Shown: positions 10,067 to 21,322, counted from the stretch's first letter. The stretch is DNA of 64,000 bases from Globodera rostochiensis (GCA_018350325.1 JAEVLN010000005.1:3792142-3856141), one strand, 5' to 3'. The notes: generated by a model from the sequence alone, not told the origin. Numbers and translations are program-made.

Positions 10067-10990
10067 TCAAATACTTCTCGGATTCGAATTCCCAATTTCC
10101 TGAACATTTGAGCCGGAGGCATTCACTTCCACAGAATATCCATCGACAGAATTTGAATGAAATTGCTGTCGTTTAAATTGCTTTTTCCGTCTAATCAAAG
10201 TGTTTGTTCCAATTTTCAACATTTTGGCAATTTCCTTATCAATAATTTTAGGATTTTGGTATTTAATTTCATAATAACGTTTCATTGAATCCTTTTGTTC
10301 GCCGTGGAAGTGTTTACGTTGTGCTGAAAAGGGTTTTAATTAATATAAATAAATAACAAATTGTTCAAAATACTTACTGGTTTGCCCAAGTTCTCGTTTC
10401 CATTTATAAATTGTTGCAAAACTGAGGCCCAACTCTTTTGCGACAATTGCATCAATTTGATTTGAATAAGAGTTTTTGATTCCGGTCCGCATTAACTCGG
10501 CTTTCTTCTGATCAAATTTCTCTATTAAATTAATTCGCTCATTTTTTGGATTTCTTTGAGCTAAGCCAAATTCTTTTTTCCATTTGTATATTTTTGTCCG
10601 ACTGCCTTTTAAATTTTTAGCAATTTTCTCCTCAATTTTAACCCATTCTTTTTTCGAATAGTTTCCTTTTTGTTTAAATTCGTCTTTCATTGCGTGGAAT
10701 ATGTCGATAATTTTACGTTTTTTATCATCTTCAGCAATCTGATCAGTTGAATTGGGTTCAATTTGTCCAATTTGGGTGTTCTGCCGGTCGATTTGGTGAT
10801 GGACATTTTGTCCAAAGTTTGTTGGCGCCGGCGTTTTCAAATCTTCGGCTTCACCTTTGTCCCACCAGCCTTCTCCGAATATTTCATCAAATGTTTTGAG
10901 TGGCGTTTCCTCCAATTTTACGGATTCGGCTTTGTCCTGTGAATTTGATGCAAAGAATGCCATCAAAATTAAAATCAAAAACTCTTTCAT
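10067..10990 (-). CDS. secreted triple-HTH family protein, copy D
   Basis: Minus strand; exons 10990-10378 and 10323-10067, 289 residues. Signal peptide MKEFLILILMAFFA, motif FDEIFGEGWWDKGEAEDL, and only one NSTDQ unit, so the repeat array and the LTESDHS segment are missing and module 1 follows at once. Modules: IAKNLKGSRTKIYKWKK, VAKELGLSFATIYKWKR, and exon 2 IAKMLKIGTNTLIRRKK, where the conserved Trp is Arg. Donor A|GTAAGTATTT, acceptor TTTTCAG|CA, phase 1. The tail is full length (SVDGYSVEVNASGSNVQEIG). Confidence 0.8.
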
Positions 10991-11060
10991 TTTATTTGGG
11001 CAAACAACCTCTGAATTTAGGAAGATTTATATAAATTCCCTAATAAATTTTATAATTTAA

Positions 11061-11730
11061 CTAGGGTTCAGCCCCTACCCCTCGGGTCGGAAAAGTTGGG
11101 GACGGGGGTCGGGGTTGAAGAAAATTTTATTCATAAAATTTTTTTTCATAAAAAATTCCATTTTTATTTCAGCAATGTCTTCACATAGGCAATTTTAAAT
11201 CCGTTCATCTTACTTAATTTAAGAGTGAAGACGAATTTGTAATTTGTGAAAAAAAAACTTTGGGTAACCTATGTCGGCATGTTTTAGCCCAACAACTCAG
11301 AATCACATAGAAAATCACCAAAATTTTTAGTATGGCGAAAAATCCTCTAATCTTGGGGATTTGCGTGAGAGATTTTTAGAAATTTTTTGATTTGCAATCA
11401 AAATTTTAAAAAAATGGCCGTGTTTTTTGAGCTTTTAGAAGAATGGGAGGGGTAAGCGGCGCCTGGCGCCGCCGGGAAATTTTTTTGAAATTTTAGCAAT
11501 GTTTGTTATGAAAAATTGTTTCAAAATTAACGAAATTTGGCCGACATTTCTTAAATTTTGAAAGTTTTCAGTGACAATTTTTGACTATAACTTGTTAAAA
11601 TTCTCAAAATCTTAAATTTTAGATAAAATGTAAAGGCCAAAGAAAGGTAAAAAAACATATGTCGGGTCGGGGACGACCCCATTTTGGGGCTTGTTCGGGG
11701 GTCGGAGTCGGGGCTGAACCCTAATTTAAA
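11061..11730. other. intergenic region, CCCCTCGGG-type element ends
   Basis: No gene seen. GGGTTCAGCCCCTACCCCTC at 11063 and GGGGCTGAACCCTAATT at 11708 are inverted relatives, so 11063-11727 is a candidate non-autonomous transposon with degenerate interior, including the GGCGCCTGGCGCCGCC core near 11458. Confidence 0.45.
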
Positions 11731-11866
11731 CGGAAAATTCGTTATGGAAAAATTTGTCAATTATTTTTGTGTCTAAGAATTTCTTTAAAAATTCTCTTAA
11801 ATTTTAAGATTAAATAGAGTCAAATTTTTACAATATATTTAGCTTTAATAAAAAATGATTTTAAGT

Positions 11867-11910
11867 AATAAATGACATCCCACAACTGAAATGGGCATTC
11901 ACATAAATCA
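11867..11910 (-). promoter_or_regulatory. type A conserved upstream block (copy D)
   Basis: Reverse strand of GTAATAAATGACATCCCACAACTGAAATGGGCATTCAC: the GCCCATT..GTGGG arms and TGTCATTTATTAC tail are intact. About 880 bp of element-rich sequence now separates it from the copy D start, implying insertion of the 11063-11727 element in between. Confidence 0.45.
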
Positions 11911-12519
11911 TATTCTTTATAAGAATCAATTTTTGGCATTTCATAACATTTTTTCCTATGATAATCTTCATTTAATAAAAATGGCGATCGATTACGAATG
12001 CTAAAATAAAAAAATATTTTTTAAATAATTAAAATTTTCGCGTGAAGAAAAAAACACATTTCCATCGCGGGACAGGACTTGGCAATTGTGACGGTGACAA
12101 TTTGCATTCGTTTTTACTATGTATAAACCGGATAATTCCCAAGGACAATTTTCAAGGACGTAACAGAAAAATTTGACGAAATCCAAGGACGCTCACAAAT
12201 TTTTCTCCAAAATCAATTTTATGGGGCCAGGGGATCTCAGATTGCCCTCTTTTGATGGCAAATGCCATTATTTTGAAAATTTGCCATTACATTTGCCATT
12301 TCTCCACACTCTAACAAATTAAGTCAAAAAAATCAAAATTTTCACGGCGGCGCCTATCGGCACCGCCGACCCCCTCCAGAATTTTTTTTCAAAAAAATCT
12401 CTTTTTGAAAATTTGTTAAGAAAAATTGCCATTATATGCCATTTTTTAGAAGCCGTTTGCCATTTTTCCTCGAAGGTGATCTGAGATCCCTGATTGGGGC
12501 GGGTTACATCTATAGGCGT

Positions 12520-13103
12520 TGTGACAGTTGAAACAATCACTTGGGGGATGAACATTTGTTGGGCTATGGGGAGTTTATATCGGGCCAGCATTTGAGAAAC
12601 AGAGAGAGTGTAGCTTTAAAGTTTGAGGGAGTGTAACAGATACCAGCTCAGGGGTTCCATCTATTTATACATCAATTAATGAATAGATTGGAGGTGATGG
12701 GGGACTTTCTTTTTGAATTGGTGTTTGCGACTAGGACGGCCAGAGAATTTGAGAATATCTTTAGGATCGATGAGCTGCGTGTGTGTGATCGTGACATATT
12801 TTGTGAATTAAACGAAAAGTTGATGAGACGACGGAACGCAAACGACACAAGTTTGAACACAGAAAGACGTTGTTCAAACGAACATTTGGCGATATGACAT
12901 TTGACGAGAGCTCTACGGGTGAAAAATTTTGGACACGAGGCTCGACTTTGGCTGACAACCTTTTATATGAGGGATTCAAGACAGCAATGGCATATTCAAT
13001 GAAAGGACGGATATATCAATCAGGAGTGCGATTTTGCCCCGGAAATGTGGCATTCACCCCTATTTTGTCTGAGTCCTCGAGTGAATTCCTTTATATCTTT
13101 TAA
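12520..13103 (+). pseudogene. unrecognised gene remnant, possibly kinase-like
   Basis: One frame reads GEFISGQHLRNRESVALKFEG, a stop, then an open stretch (12679-12897) FLFELVFATRTAREFENIF; an overlapping ORF continues at 12870-13103. The RESVALKFEG string and a GVPSIYTS string in another frame faintly recall the N-lobe of casein-kinase-1-like proteins, but no catalytic loop is visible. The composition is more protein-like than the flanks. I would not assign a function. Confidence 0.25.
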
Positions 13104-13418
13104 TTGAATGCGTGGTGGTGATGGCGAGTGACGTGGGTTGCCTGGGGTTAAACCCCGAGTAAATAGTTTTTTGTGTCTTCAATTAACTTCATGGCAAAGA
13201 CACCAATTTATCTTTTTTTAAATAATTAGATTTTTTTAAATATAAGGTAACCTAGAAATTTTTACTATTTGTTTCAGTGAATTCATTCCAACATTAAAAA
13301 ATTCAGCAAATAACGTAAAATAATTACTCCCACATCCCAAAAAAATTGTTGGCACTAGGAAAAGAGTCTGGGTAAATTGGATGTTAGCCCTGGCAACTTC
13401 TCTGATCATCCGGTCTCT

Positions 13419-13575
13419 CTAATAGAAGCGGCCGGAAATTGCCATGGCAGAAAATGATGGTGGCACTTATCGATTTTCTGAGTGACTCCGAAGAATTTTT
13501 TTATTGCATTCATGGGCTAACCAGTTCTCCATTTTAGTTGTTTTATTTCATTTACAAAATATTTCATATAATCCC
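13419..13575 (+). promoter_or_regulatory. type B conserved upstream block (copy E)
   Basis: Contains TCTAATAGAAGCGGCCGGAA, ATCGATTTTCTGAGTGACTC, CCATTTTAGTTGTTTTATTT and TTTACAAAATATTTCATA, in the same order as before copy B. It ends about 20 bp before the ATG. Confidence 0.45.
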
Positions 13576-13590
13576 AACAATTATCCCAAG

Positions 13591-14567
13591 ATGAATGAGT
13601 TTTGGATTTTATTTTTGGGGGCTTTCTTTGCAATAAATTCACTAGAAAAAGCCGAATCCGTAAAATTGGATGAAAAGCCACATAAAATAATTGATGAAAT
13701 ATTTGGAGAAGGATGGTGGGACAATGACAAAGACGAAGAATGGCATAAATTAACGCTTGAACAAAATGCCCTTCACCAAATCGATCAGCAGAACACCCAG
13801 CTTGGACCAATTGAACCCAATTCAAGTGATCAGAATCATCCTCTCACAGAGTCTGATCACTCTCATAATGCCAAAAATGGCGAAGAACAGAACGAAATAA
13901 TCAAAGAAATTACTTCACATGAAAAAATTGCAGAAGATGAGCGAAAACGTAAAATTATCGACAAATTCCACGCAATAAAAGACGAATTTGAGCAAAAAGG
14001 AAAATATTCAACAAAAAAATGGACTCAAATTGAGGATAAAATTGCTAAACATTTAAAGGTCAATCGCACAACAATATATAAATGGAAAAAAGAATTTGGC
14101 CTAAGTCGAAAAATGTTTTATGAAAAAGAAGAACGTAAACATTTTGTAGAGAAATTTGATCAAAAGAAAGCCGAGTTAAAGCGAGCCGGAATCAAAAACT
14201 CTTATCCCAATCAAATAAATGAAACAGTCGCAAAAGAGTTGGGCCTCAATTTTAGAACAATTTACAATTGGAAAAATATACTTGGCCAATCCAGTGAGTA
14301 TTTCGAGCTCAAATTTATATTAATAAAAATTATCTTACAGCACCACAACATAAACACTCCCACAGCGAACAAAAAGAATTGATGAAACTTTATTATGAAA
14401 TAAAGGACAAAACCCCTAAAATTCATGACGAGAACATTGCCAAAATGTTGAATATTGGAAGTGCCACTTTGTATAGATGGAAAAAGCAATTTAAACGACA
14501 GCAAATGCATCCAAATAGCTATGGATATTCTGTGAATAGAATGCCGGCTCAACTGTTCAAGAAATGA
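13591..14567 (+). CDS. secreted triple-HTH family protein, copy E
   Basis: Exons 13591-14293 and 14341-14567, 309 residues. Start MNEFWILFLGAFFA; motif DEIFGEGWWDNDKDEEW; a single degenerate repeat (EPNSSDQNHPLTESDHS). Modules: IAKHLKVNRTTIYKWKK, VAKELGLNFRTIYNWKN, and IAKMLNIGSATLYRWKK in exon 2. Donor A|GTGAGTATTT, acceptor CTTACAG|CA, phase 1. The tail (MHPNSYGYSVNRMPAQLFKK) has drifted out of the usual sequence after a small indel. Reading through the intron would end at 14382 in an unrelated peptide, so the splice is preferred. Confidence 0.82.
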
Positions 14568-16520
14568 GAACCCGAATTCTGGAAGTATTTATGGTCAATA
14601 ATTTTGACATCAGTTTTTCATCGTACATACATATGTCGACACACAACAAAAACTTTCTTGCAAACAACCTAAGAAGCCTGTTGAATAATCATGGCCCATG
14701 CTTTTCATTGGGTGTTTGCTTAATTTTGAACACGTTGCTAAACGGGTATTTGCTTAATTCAAGTCTTAGTAGTATAAGGACACACAGAGGTAGCCATCTG
14801 AGCGCAAAAAACTCAGTACCAGAGCACCAGATTAACCCTAAATCGGATCACGAGCCTTCTGGAGTCCTGTGGCAATTATTCAATTTGCAAAACTTGTGCA
14901 GAGCAAGTTGCGGTCTTCAGGACGACATCTTTCAACGATTATGCACGCCATCTCTGCAGACGTGAGTGGCCCGCTTCGTTTTCAACACTGTCTATAATAT
15001 TCCTTCCTTTTTTGCTTTGTTTGTTGCGATTATTATAAAAATGTTCTGAACGAATGAGTCGTTTGCCTTCCCAGAAAGCTGGACAAAATTGACACATTTT
15101 TTAACAACAAAAATTCTCCCTAAAATCAAACACTCATTTCCCATAAAAATGCATCGCCTAGAGCGGAATTTATTTAATTTTAAAATAGAAAATAAATTTA
15201 ATTCGTTAATAATATCAAACAAAAAAATTCTGGCAAAATTACAAGTCTAAATTTATTCCTACTAGGAGCAAAGTTGGGAAAGATTTTTACTTAATAGTTA
15301 ACTAAATATTCTAAAAAAGTGGCAATTTTTACATTGTAAAATTTCAGAAACGATAAAAGAAAATAATAGAAACTAAACTTTGATTTTTGATGTGCATTGG
15401 GCAAAAAAGGGTCGATTTATTGTGCATTGGGCAAGGGAAAAAATTTCTGTGAAGGATCTAAGAAAAATTCAATTACTAATTTAAGGATCTTAACAAAAAA
15501 AAAAATTTTATCGTTTGGTATTTATTATGAATTTTTCATAAACGCACAAATTGTGCATGTCTGGAACCTTTTTTGGTAAAATTTCCAGTTTTTTAAATTT
15601 TAATTTTAAAAAATTCGGAATTTGCTAAGAATCAATTTTTTATAATTTTTAATTCTTTATTATTAAAAAATATTCAAATATTTTAATTTTATTTTCACTG
15701 CCCAAGCAAAAAATTTTATTCATCATGATGTCTCTCTCGCATTTTTAACTCCTAGAGCAAGGCGCCCGTAAGCACGAAGAATTGGAGTGGGTGGAGCTCA
15801 AAATTCAGCGATGTGGTCAATTTTAATTCGGCGGGTGTTTTTTAGGTTTTGGCCAAAGTTTCGGACCTCCAATAAACGCTCAAGAAAATAGATGGGCAGC
15901 CTAATCATCCTTTATCTTTAGCGTGATCAGCGCCGAGCATCCATTATTCGACACATTTTTTTCACATCATGCCTGCGACAATAATATTGCTGGTCGGCGG
16001 AAGCCCAAAATAGGCTATTGCCATTGATTATCCAAAGCATTGCCTGCGGCAATATAAGAAGTGGCGATGGCCGGGGATGGGAATAGGAGTAAGGGGGGGG
16101 GGGGGTCAATACCTTTAGATATGAGGATAAATTCGGGGAGGGGAAGGGGGTCTGAAATTTGATTGTAAAAGAAGGAAATTCCCAAAAAGAAATATGGTTG
16201 ATGGAGATGATTTTAAAACTCAATTTTTAAATGAAATAAGAAACTTTTTATTACACTTTTTTAAATTTTTCGTTCTTGTTTTATAAAAACTGTTAATTTA
16301 AAAACTAAAAAAATTGTTTAATATAGTTATGGTAATAACAAAAATATTTCAAAAAATTAATTTATCGAAAATAAATCGTTAAACCTGCCTCGAGTTGGGG
16401 CTAAAAAGCTTAAGTAAACTTAGACTCGGGAATTTTGTTTATATGTGTTAAGAATGAATGAATACGTCAGAAAATATATCCATTTTCAGTTTTTAGTTCA
16501 ATGGAATCGTAAAAATCAAA
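14568..16520. other. intergenic region without a supported gene
   Basis: A plus-strand ORF overlaps the end of copy E (14564-14965); its last third (LWQLFNLQNLCRASCGLQDD) is less A+T-rich and is followed by a GTGAGT donor-like string at 14965, so it could be an isolated exon remnant. From 15000 to 15900 the sequence is A+T-rich and empty. At 15927-16223 a minus ORF contains a short protein-like part (SLFWASADQQYYCRRHDVKK) beside a G run; not recognised. Confidence 0.35.
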
Positions 16521-16757
16521 TTATTTGACTTTTTGGCATTTTCTCCCCTTTGGCTTTTTCATTTTCATTTTCTCCCATGTGGCATTTTTCCCCTTGGGAT
16601 TTTCCCTTGGGATTTTTCCCTTGGCATTGGTTTTTTCCTTTTTGGCATTGATATTTCCTATTTGGTATATTTTCCTATCGCTTTTTCCTTTTTGGCATTT
16701 TCTTCCTTTTGGCATTTTCCTATTTGGCATTTTCTCCCTTTTGGCTTTTTCCTTTTG
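16520..16757. repeat. degenerate CCTTTTTGGCATTTT tandem repeat
   Basis: A pyrimidine-rich, irregular array of roughly 15-25 bp units based on TTTTGGCATTTTCTCCC. It makes overlapping low-complexity ORFs in several frames which are not genes. The following 16758-16900 (GACCAGGATCCTGGCGGTCGCG...) is of balanced composition and may be a host-gene scrap. Confidence 0.55.
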
Positions 16758-16997
16758 GAGACCAGGATCCTGGCGGTCGCGCAACCGAACGTGGCGGTTG
16801 TCAAATTCGTGCTTGAAATGCAAGGCGTTCTGCAGGTCAGCGGACAACGAGCGAATGATGGCTCTCTTCAGCGAAGCGGGTTGTCTTTTAGAAAGTGTTG
16901 AAGTTCAAAATAATAATAATAATGGATGCGTCCATGCAGCCCAGCGCTGATGGCACTGAACAACATGCTGGCGCAGGGGGTTTTCCCCCCGGTTAGT

Positions 16998-17122
16998 TCC
17001 GGTCGGACCGGGATCCGGGATTCCGATTTTGCAGAAACCGAGATCGGGAATACGATTTTTCAAAAACCGGGATTGGGATTCAAAACCCGGGAATTTCCCG
17101 AATTCCGCTCCCGACCTACTCT
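16998..17122. mobile_element. CCGGGA-rich element end
   Basis: TTCCGGTCGGACCGGGATCC through CCCGACCTACTCTACTTG. The terminal string CCGACCTACTCTA is the complement of TAGAGTAGGTCGG at 18734, so both are ends of one non-autonomous family. Confidence 0.45.
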
Positions 17123-17358
17123 ACTTGTTATGACAAAAAATGTTCCTATCCAAAAACTGATCAGCAGCCGCGCGTTGATCCGGAGTGATTTACGGATATA
17201 TTTTTATTTAAATGTTTAGGCAAATTTTTTTGTGGTATTTTTCCGACTTTAAGCATCCAACCAATTTTTTTTCTTGTTTTTATTATCGCAAATTTAGACT
17301 TTTGGTATAAAAAAATAAACATTTATACTATTTAGGTACAGACATATCATTCATTCAT

Positions 17359-18368
17359 TTAAATACTACCCGAGTTCGAGTTGCCTATTTCCTGAACATT
17401 TGCCGCGTGTCGTTTAAATTGCTTTTTCCATCTAAACAAAGTGGTTTTGCCAATTTTCAACATTTTAGTAATGTCCTCGTCACTAATTTTAGAATTTTGC
17501 TCTTTAATTTCATAATAACGTTTCATCAATTCCTTTTGATCGCCTAGGGGGTATTTATTTGACGCTGAAAAGGAAATTAATATAAACAAATAATAAATTG
17601 TTCAAAATACTTACTGGTTTGACCAAGTTCATTTTTCCATTTGTAAATTGTTGTAAAATTGAGGCCCAACTCTTTTGCAACAGTTTTATCTAATTCATTA
17701 TGAGAGTTTTTGAATCCGTCCCGCTGTAACTCGGCTTTCATTTGATCAAATTTCTTTATCAAATTTTTTTGCTCATTTTTTTTCTTATCAAAGTTATGAA
17801 TTTTTCGACTTAGGCTAAATTCTTTTTGCCATTTATATATTTTTTTGCGACAGGTTTTTAAATGTTTTGCAATTTTCTCCTCAATTTGATTCCATTCTTT
17901 TTTTGACTGTTTTCCTTTAAGTTTAAATTCGTCTTTCATTGCGTGAAATTTGGCAACAATTTTACGTTTTCGCTCGTCTTCCGCATTATTTTCGATTAAA
18001 TTTGCCTTATCAGAGTGATCAGACTCTGTGAGAGGATTCTGATCAGTTGAATTGGGTTCAATTTGTCCAAGCTGATCAGTTGAATTGGGTTCAATTTGTC
18101 CAAGCTGATCAGTTGAATTGGGTTCAATTTGTCTAATTTGGGTGTTCTGCCGGTCGATTTGATGATGGACATTTTGTCCAAAGTTTGTTGGCGCCGGCGT
18201 TTTCAAATCTTCGGCAGCTTCATCTTTGTCCCACCATTCATCTACGAATAATTCGTCAAATGTTTGGAGTGGCAATTCCTCCAATTCCTTCAATTGTATC
18301 GATTCGGCTTTGTCCAGTGAATTTATTGCAAAAAACAAAACAAAAAATAAAATCCAAAAATATTCCAT
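17359..18368 (-). CDS. secreted triple-HTH family protein, copy F
   Basis: Minus strand; exons 18368-17615 and 17564-17359, 319 residues. Start MEYFWILFFVLFFA. The acidic motif is of the variant form FDELFVDEWWDKDEAAEDL shared only with copy P. Three NSTDQ repeats of 11 residues follow. Modules: IAKHLKTCRKKIYKWQK, VAKELGLNFTTIYKWKN, and ITKMLKIGKTTLFRWKK. Exon 2 lacks the QQFHPNSVDGHSVEEN segment by an in-frame deletion (KKQFKRHAANVQEIG). Donor A|GTAAGTATTT, acceptor TTTTCAG|CG, phase 1. Confidence 0.82.
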
Positions 18369-18401
18369 TTTTACAATATCATAAATATTATAATATTAAA
18401 G

Positions 18402-18442
18402 TAATAAATGACAGCCCACAGTTGAAATGGGCATTCATATAA
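18402..18442 (-). promoter_or_regulatory. type A conserved upstream block (copy F)
   Basis: Reverse strand of GTAATAAATGACAGCCCACAGTTGAAATGGGCATTC, about 35 bp before the copy F start. Arms GCCCATTTCAA and CTGTGGGC form the palindrome. Confidence 0.5.
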
Positions 18443-18564
18443 ATCCAATTTCGTTAATAATTATCTCGCCGAATCAATATTTCTGACAACAAAAATGGCG
18501 ATCGATTGCAAATATACAGAAAAAATATATTTTTCAATCATTTAAATTCGCTGAATTAATTTAG

Positions 18565-18741
18565 TTTGACAAATTAAACATCGAGGGCGAGCAGGTCGGT
18601 TTTGAATTTGCCTTTGGCACAGAGCTCTCGTGTGAGGGCATTCAGCTTAGAGAAAAAGCGATGGGTACGGCTTTAGCAGCTCAAATCGCGAACGTACACG
18701 CGGAGCTGCGCAAACACACTCTCTTGGTGGAACTAGAGTAG
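18565..18741 (+). pseudogene. exon-like fragment cut by a repeat
   Basis: After TTAATTTAG (a good nematode acceptor) 58 codons are open: FDKLNIEGEQVGFEFAFGTE, then LSCEGIQLREKAMGTALAAQ, then IANVHAELRKHTLLVELE. The stop lies in the TAGAGTAGGTCGGG end of a CCGGGA-rich element. Beyond that element, at about 18948-19030, HIENLVVQLLCLEVHTPLCG could continue the protein. The composition is clearly coding; the family is not recognised. It is not a member of the HTH family. Confidence 0.4.
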
Positions 18742-18945
18742 GTCGGGACCGGGATTTTTGAAGAAATCCGGGACCGGGATTGCGAAAGTTGAAAAACCGG
18801 GATTTTATGAGTGGGAAAGTTAATCAAATCCCGGTCAAAAAAAACCGGGATAATGGGCAAAAAACAAAGATTGTCAATTTCGAAAAAAACCGGGAAAAAG
18901 AAAATTAAAATGAATTCTCATAATCATTAAATAAATGACCACATC
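18734..18945. mobile_element. CCGGGA-rich non-autonomous element
   Basis: Begins TAGAGTAGGTCGGGACCGGG and carries several AAACCGGGAT / CCGGGACCGGG strings. The right end is not clearly defined. It lies inside exon-like sequence. Confidence 0.4.
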
Positions 18946-19390
18946 GAGAATCTTGTGGTTCAGCTGCTGTGCCTGGAGGTCCATACACCGCTATGTGGGG
19001 ATTTGTTGGCCCGCTCAAAAATTTTTAGATCACCAGAATAAAATTCGCTCAGTAAATCATAACAACAGATTTATGGACAACATTTTTGCCTTTCGAAAAA
19101 GTTTTTAAGAAAAAATTTAGCTCAAATGTCATCGATTTCTCATCTGATGATTTCGCCCATTTTAATTGACAAATAGAAAAATCAATAATATATTGAGAAG
19201 GAATTGATTTATTATAATTTTTATTTTCTATTTCATCAGATAACGGAAATATTCTTCACATGAAAAAAATTTGCAACGTTTTATTTTATTTTTAAGGTTA
19301 GCAATTTTCTAATAATGTATAAATTAAATTTTTTTCCTGATTTTAAGTAATAATAATAAGAGAATGTTTTGTTTTAAGCATAAATTAATT

Positions 19391-19540
19391 ATGAAATTGT
19401 ACATTCTACAAATAATTTGTTTAATAAATTATGTTGTTACCTTTCCAAACGACTTATTTGACGAACTTTGGGAGACAAATCAATCGGAGCCTCAAGCAAA
19501 CAACAATCCGATTGAATCTCAGCCAAAAATCAAAGTTTGA
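19391..19540 (+). CDS. small secreted ORF next to diverged member G
   Basis: ATG 19391 opens 49 codons: MKLYILQIICLINYVV is signal-peptide-like and is followed by FPNDLFDELWETNQSEPQ. FDELWE recalls the FDELF/FDEIF motif of the HTH family. It ends at TGA 19538-19540. It may be an extra first exon, a tandem remnant or a small gene of its own; no splice into the next exon keeps the frame. Confidence 0.4.
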   Translation: MKLYILQIICLINYVVTFPNDLFDELWETNQSEPQANNNPIESQPKIKV

Positions 19541-19589
19541 CATAAATCTACAATTTGCACACAATTCTCAGTGTGGTTAAGGATAAAAT

Positions 19590-20914
19590 TTGCGACAATT
19601 TTGTTTTTATTTTTGGTTTTTTGCTTTCTTAACCGGGGGCTTAAGTAAATTAGTTAAGATTGAACCACACGAGGAGCAATTTAATGGAAGATGGCAGGAC
19701 GAATCTGCACTAAAAGGAATCGTAAAAGTTGAACATGAACCACCACTTTACGGAGCAGTTAATGTGGAAGGTGAGCAACTTTATGAGAGAGAAAATAAAA
19801 GTTGCCAAAAAATTAATTTCCACTAATTACATGCTTCAACAGAAAATAATGTTGATGTTTGAAAGGATCTTTAATATTTATTCTTAAATGTTTCAACAGC
19901 GTCAATTCGATTATGTCCAAAAATCCCATTCTGCAAAACTTTGTAACAAATTAGATTTGGATAAAATACCTACTAAAAGAATTTCGGGTTAAAGTTTGGT
20001 CAATATTCAATAGACGAAATTATTTTAAAATATCCAATTTTTTTTTACAATAAGACATTCAGGGCCAGTTAAAATTAAACATTGAATGGTGGGACGAGGA
20101 GAGTGGGGAGTTTAAAGAAAAATTGGAGGAACATGTTAAACAAAAAGATCAAGACGGACAAGTTCCCAACATTTCTGATCAGAAAAATATTGAGGATGAA
20201 ATATTGAAAGAGAAATTTGATGAAATGTTCGATGAAAATTGGTTGGAAGACGAAGCCAATTCAGCGCCATCAGGGGATGATGTTGATCAGGAAAATTCTA
20301 AGGACGCTAAACATTTGTCTGATGAAAATCAGAGTGTTGATGAACAGCAAAATAAGTCCAATGAACGTGAAAAAATTGAGTCTGATCAGCAAAAACGCGA
20401 AATTATTCAGAAATTCCGAGAAATGAAAGATAATTATAAGAAAACCAGAAAATATTCCAAAAATGAAGGGGTTCAAATTGAGAGAAAAATATCAAATGGT
20501 TTGGGCGTTGGTCGCACAAAATTGTTTAAAATGGATCAAAGAAATGGGTCTATCACAACAAAAGTTTCTGAGTTAGAAAAAAATGAAATTTTGAAACAAT
20601 TTGATGACATAAAAAGCAAATGTCAGAAGGCTAAACTCAAAAATATTTTAATGCGTGAAATTGATGAGAAAATTGCAAATAAATTGGGCGTTTGTAGAGA
20701 TACAATTTATGAATGGAAGCGCAAATTTGGCCTTTCGGCCGGCAAGAAAAAGTATTCTGAAGCAACAAAAATTGGAATTTTCAAGAAATATGCCAAAATG
20801 AAAAGAAATAATCCGAAAATGAGTGATTCGGACATTTCTAATTTGTTGAAGATTTCAAGAAGGACTATAAGCAAATGGAACTCTCAATTTAGTAATGAAA
20901 TTAAGCAATATTAA
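19590..20914 (+). CDS. diverged triple-HTH family member G
   Basis: Exon B (19590-19770) encodes RQFCFYFWFFAFLTGGLSKL then QFNGRWQDESALKG. A phase-1 donor (GAAG|GTGAGC) can join 20055 (ATAAG|AC) or a nearby site to the long exon ending 20914. That exon reads NIEWWDEESGEFKEK, then FDEMFDENWLEDEA, a Ser/Asn-rich acidic linker without NSTDQ repeats, and three HTH-like modules: ISNGLGVGRTKLFKMDQ, IANKLGVCRDTIYEWKR and ISNLLKISRRTISKWNS. All three modules are in one exon, unlike the other copies. No ATG opens exon B (TTG stands there), so the 5' end is uncertain or broken. It could be the outgroup of the family. Confidence 0.55.
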
Positions 20915-21280
20915 AATTGTACGAATTTGCTGGCCTCGACAAAAATTGACTTTTTGCACTTTTTTTTTTGTGTTCTCAGCGTCCAAAGTTTTTCATATTT
21001 TTTTCATTTTGGTTCACAAATTCAGCAATTTTAATCAAAACTATCGTTTAATTAAGCAAAATAATATTGTCATTTTGAATTTCATTTGGCTATTCACAAT
21101 CGATCGCCATTTTTGTAAAATGAAGATTATTTGTAGTAAAATATTTACGAAATGTTAGGAATATTTATTGATTCATAATGTCTAGACAAAATTTTAGAGA
21201 TGGTCATATTGATTTGGTCCCGCTTCAAAAGGGCAATATTTATTGATTCGGGTGGCATAATTATTAAATAATATGATTAA

Positions 21281-21322
21281 AATGAATGCCCATTTCATTT
21301 TGGGCTGTCTATTATTACTTTC
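21281..21322 (+). promoter_or_regulatory. type A conserved upstream block (copy H)
   Basis: AATGAATGCCCATTTCATTT then TGGGCTGTCTATTATTACTT; lies 660 bp before the copy H start, separated from it by a TTAGGC-like element and a type B block (21785-21870). Confidence 0.4.

Noticed and set aside
14564..14965. A 133-codon gene after copy E
   Set aside because: It overlaps the end of exon 2 of copy E, has low complexity at its start, and only a short stretch looks like protein. At most an exon remnant.
16525..16950. Hydrophobic ORFs (FWHFLPFG repeats)
   Set aside because: They arise from the pyrimidine-rich tandem repeat at 16520-16757.
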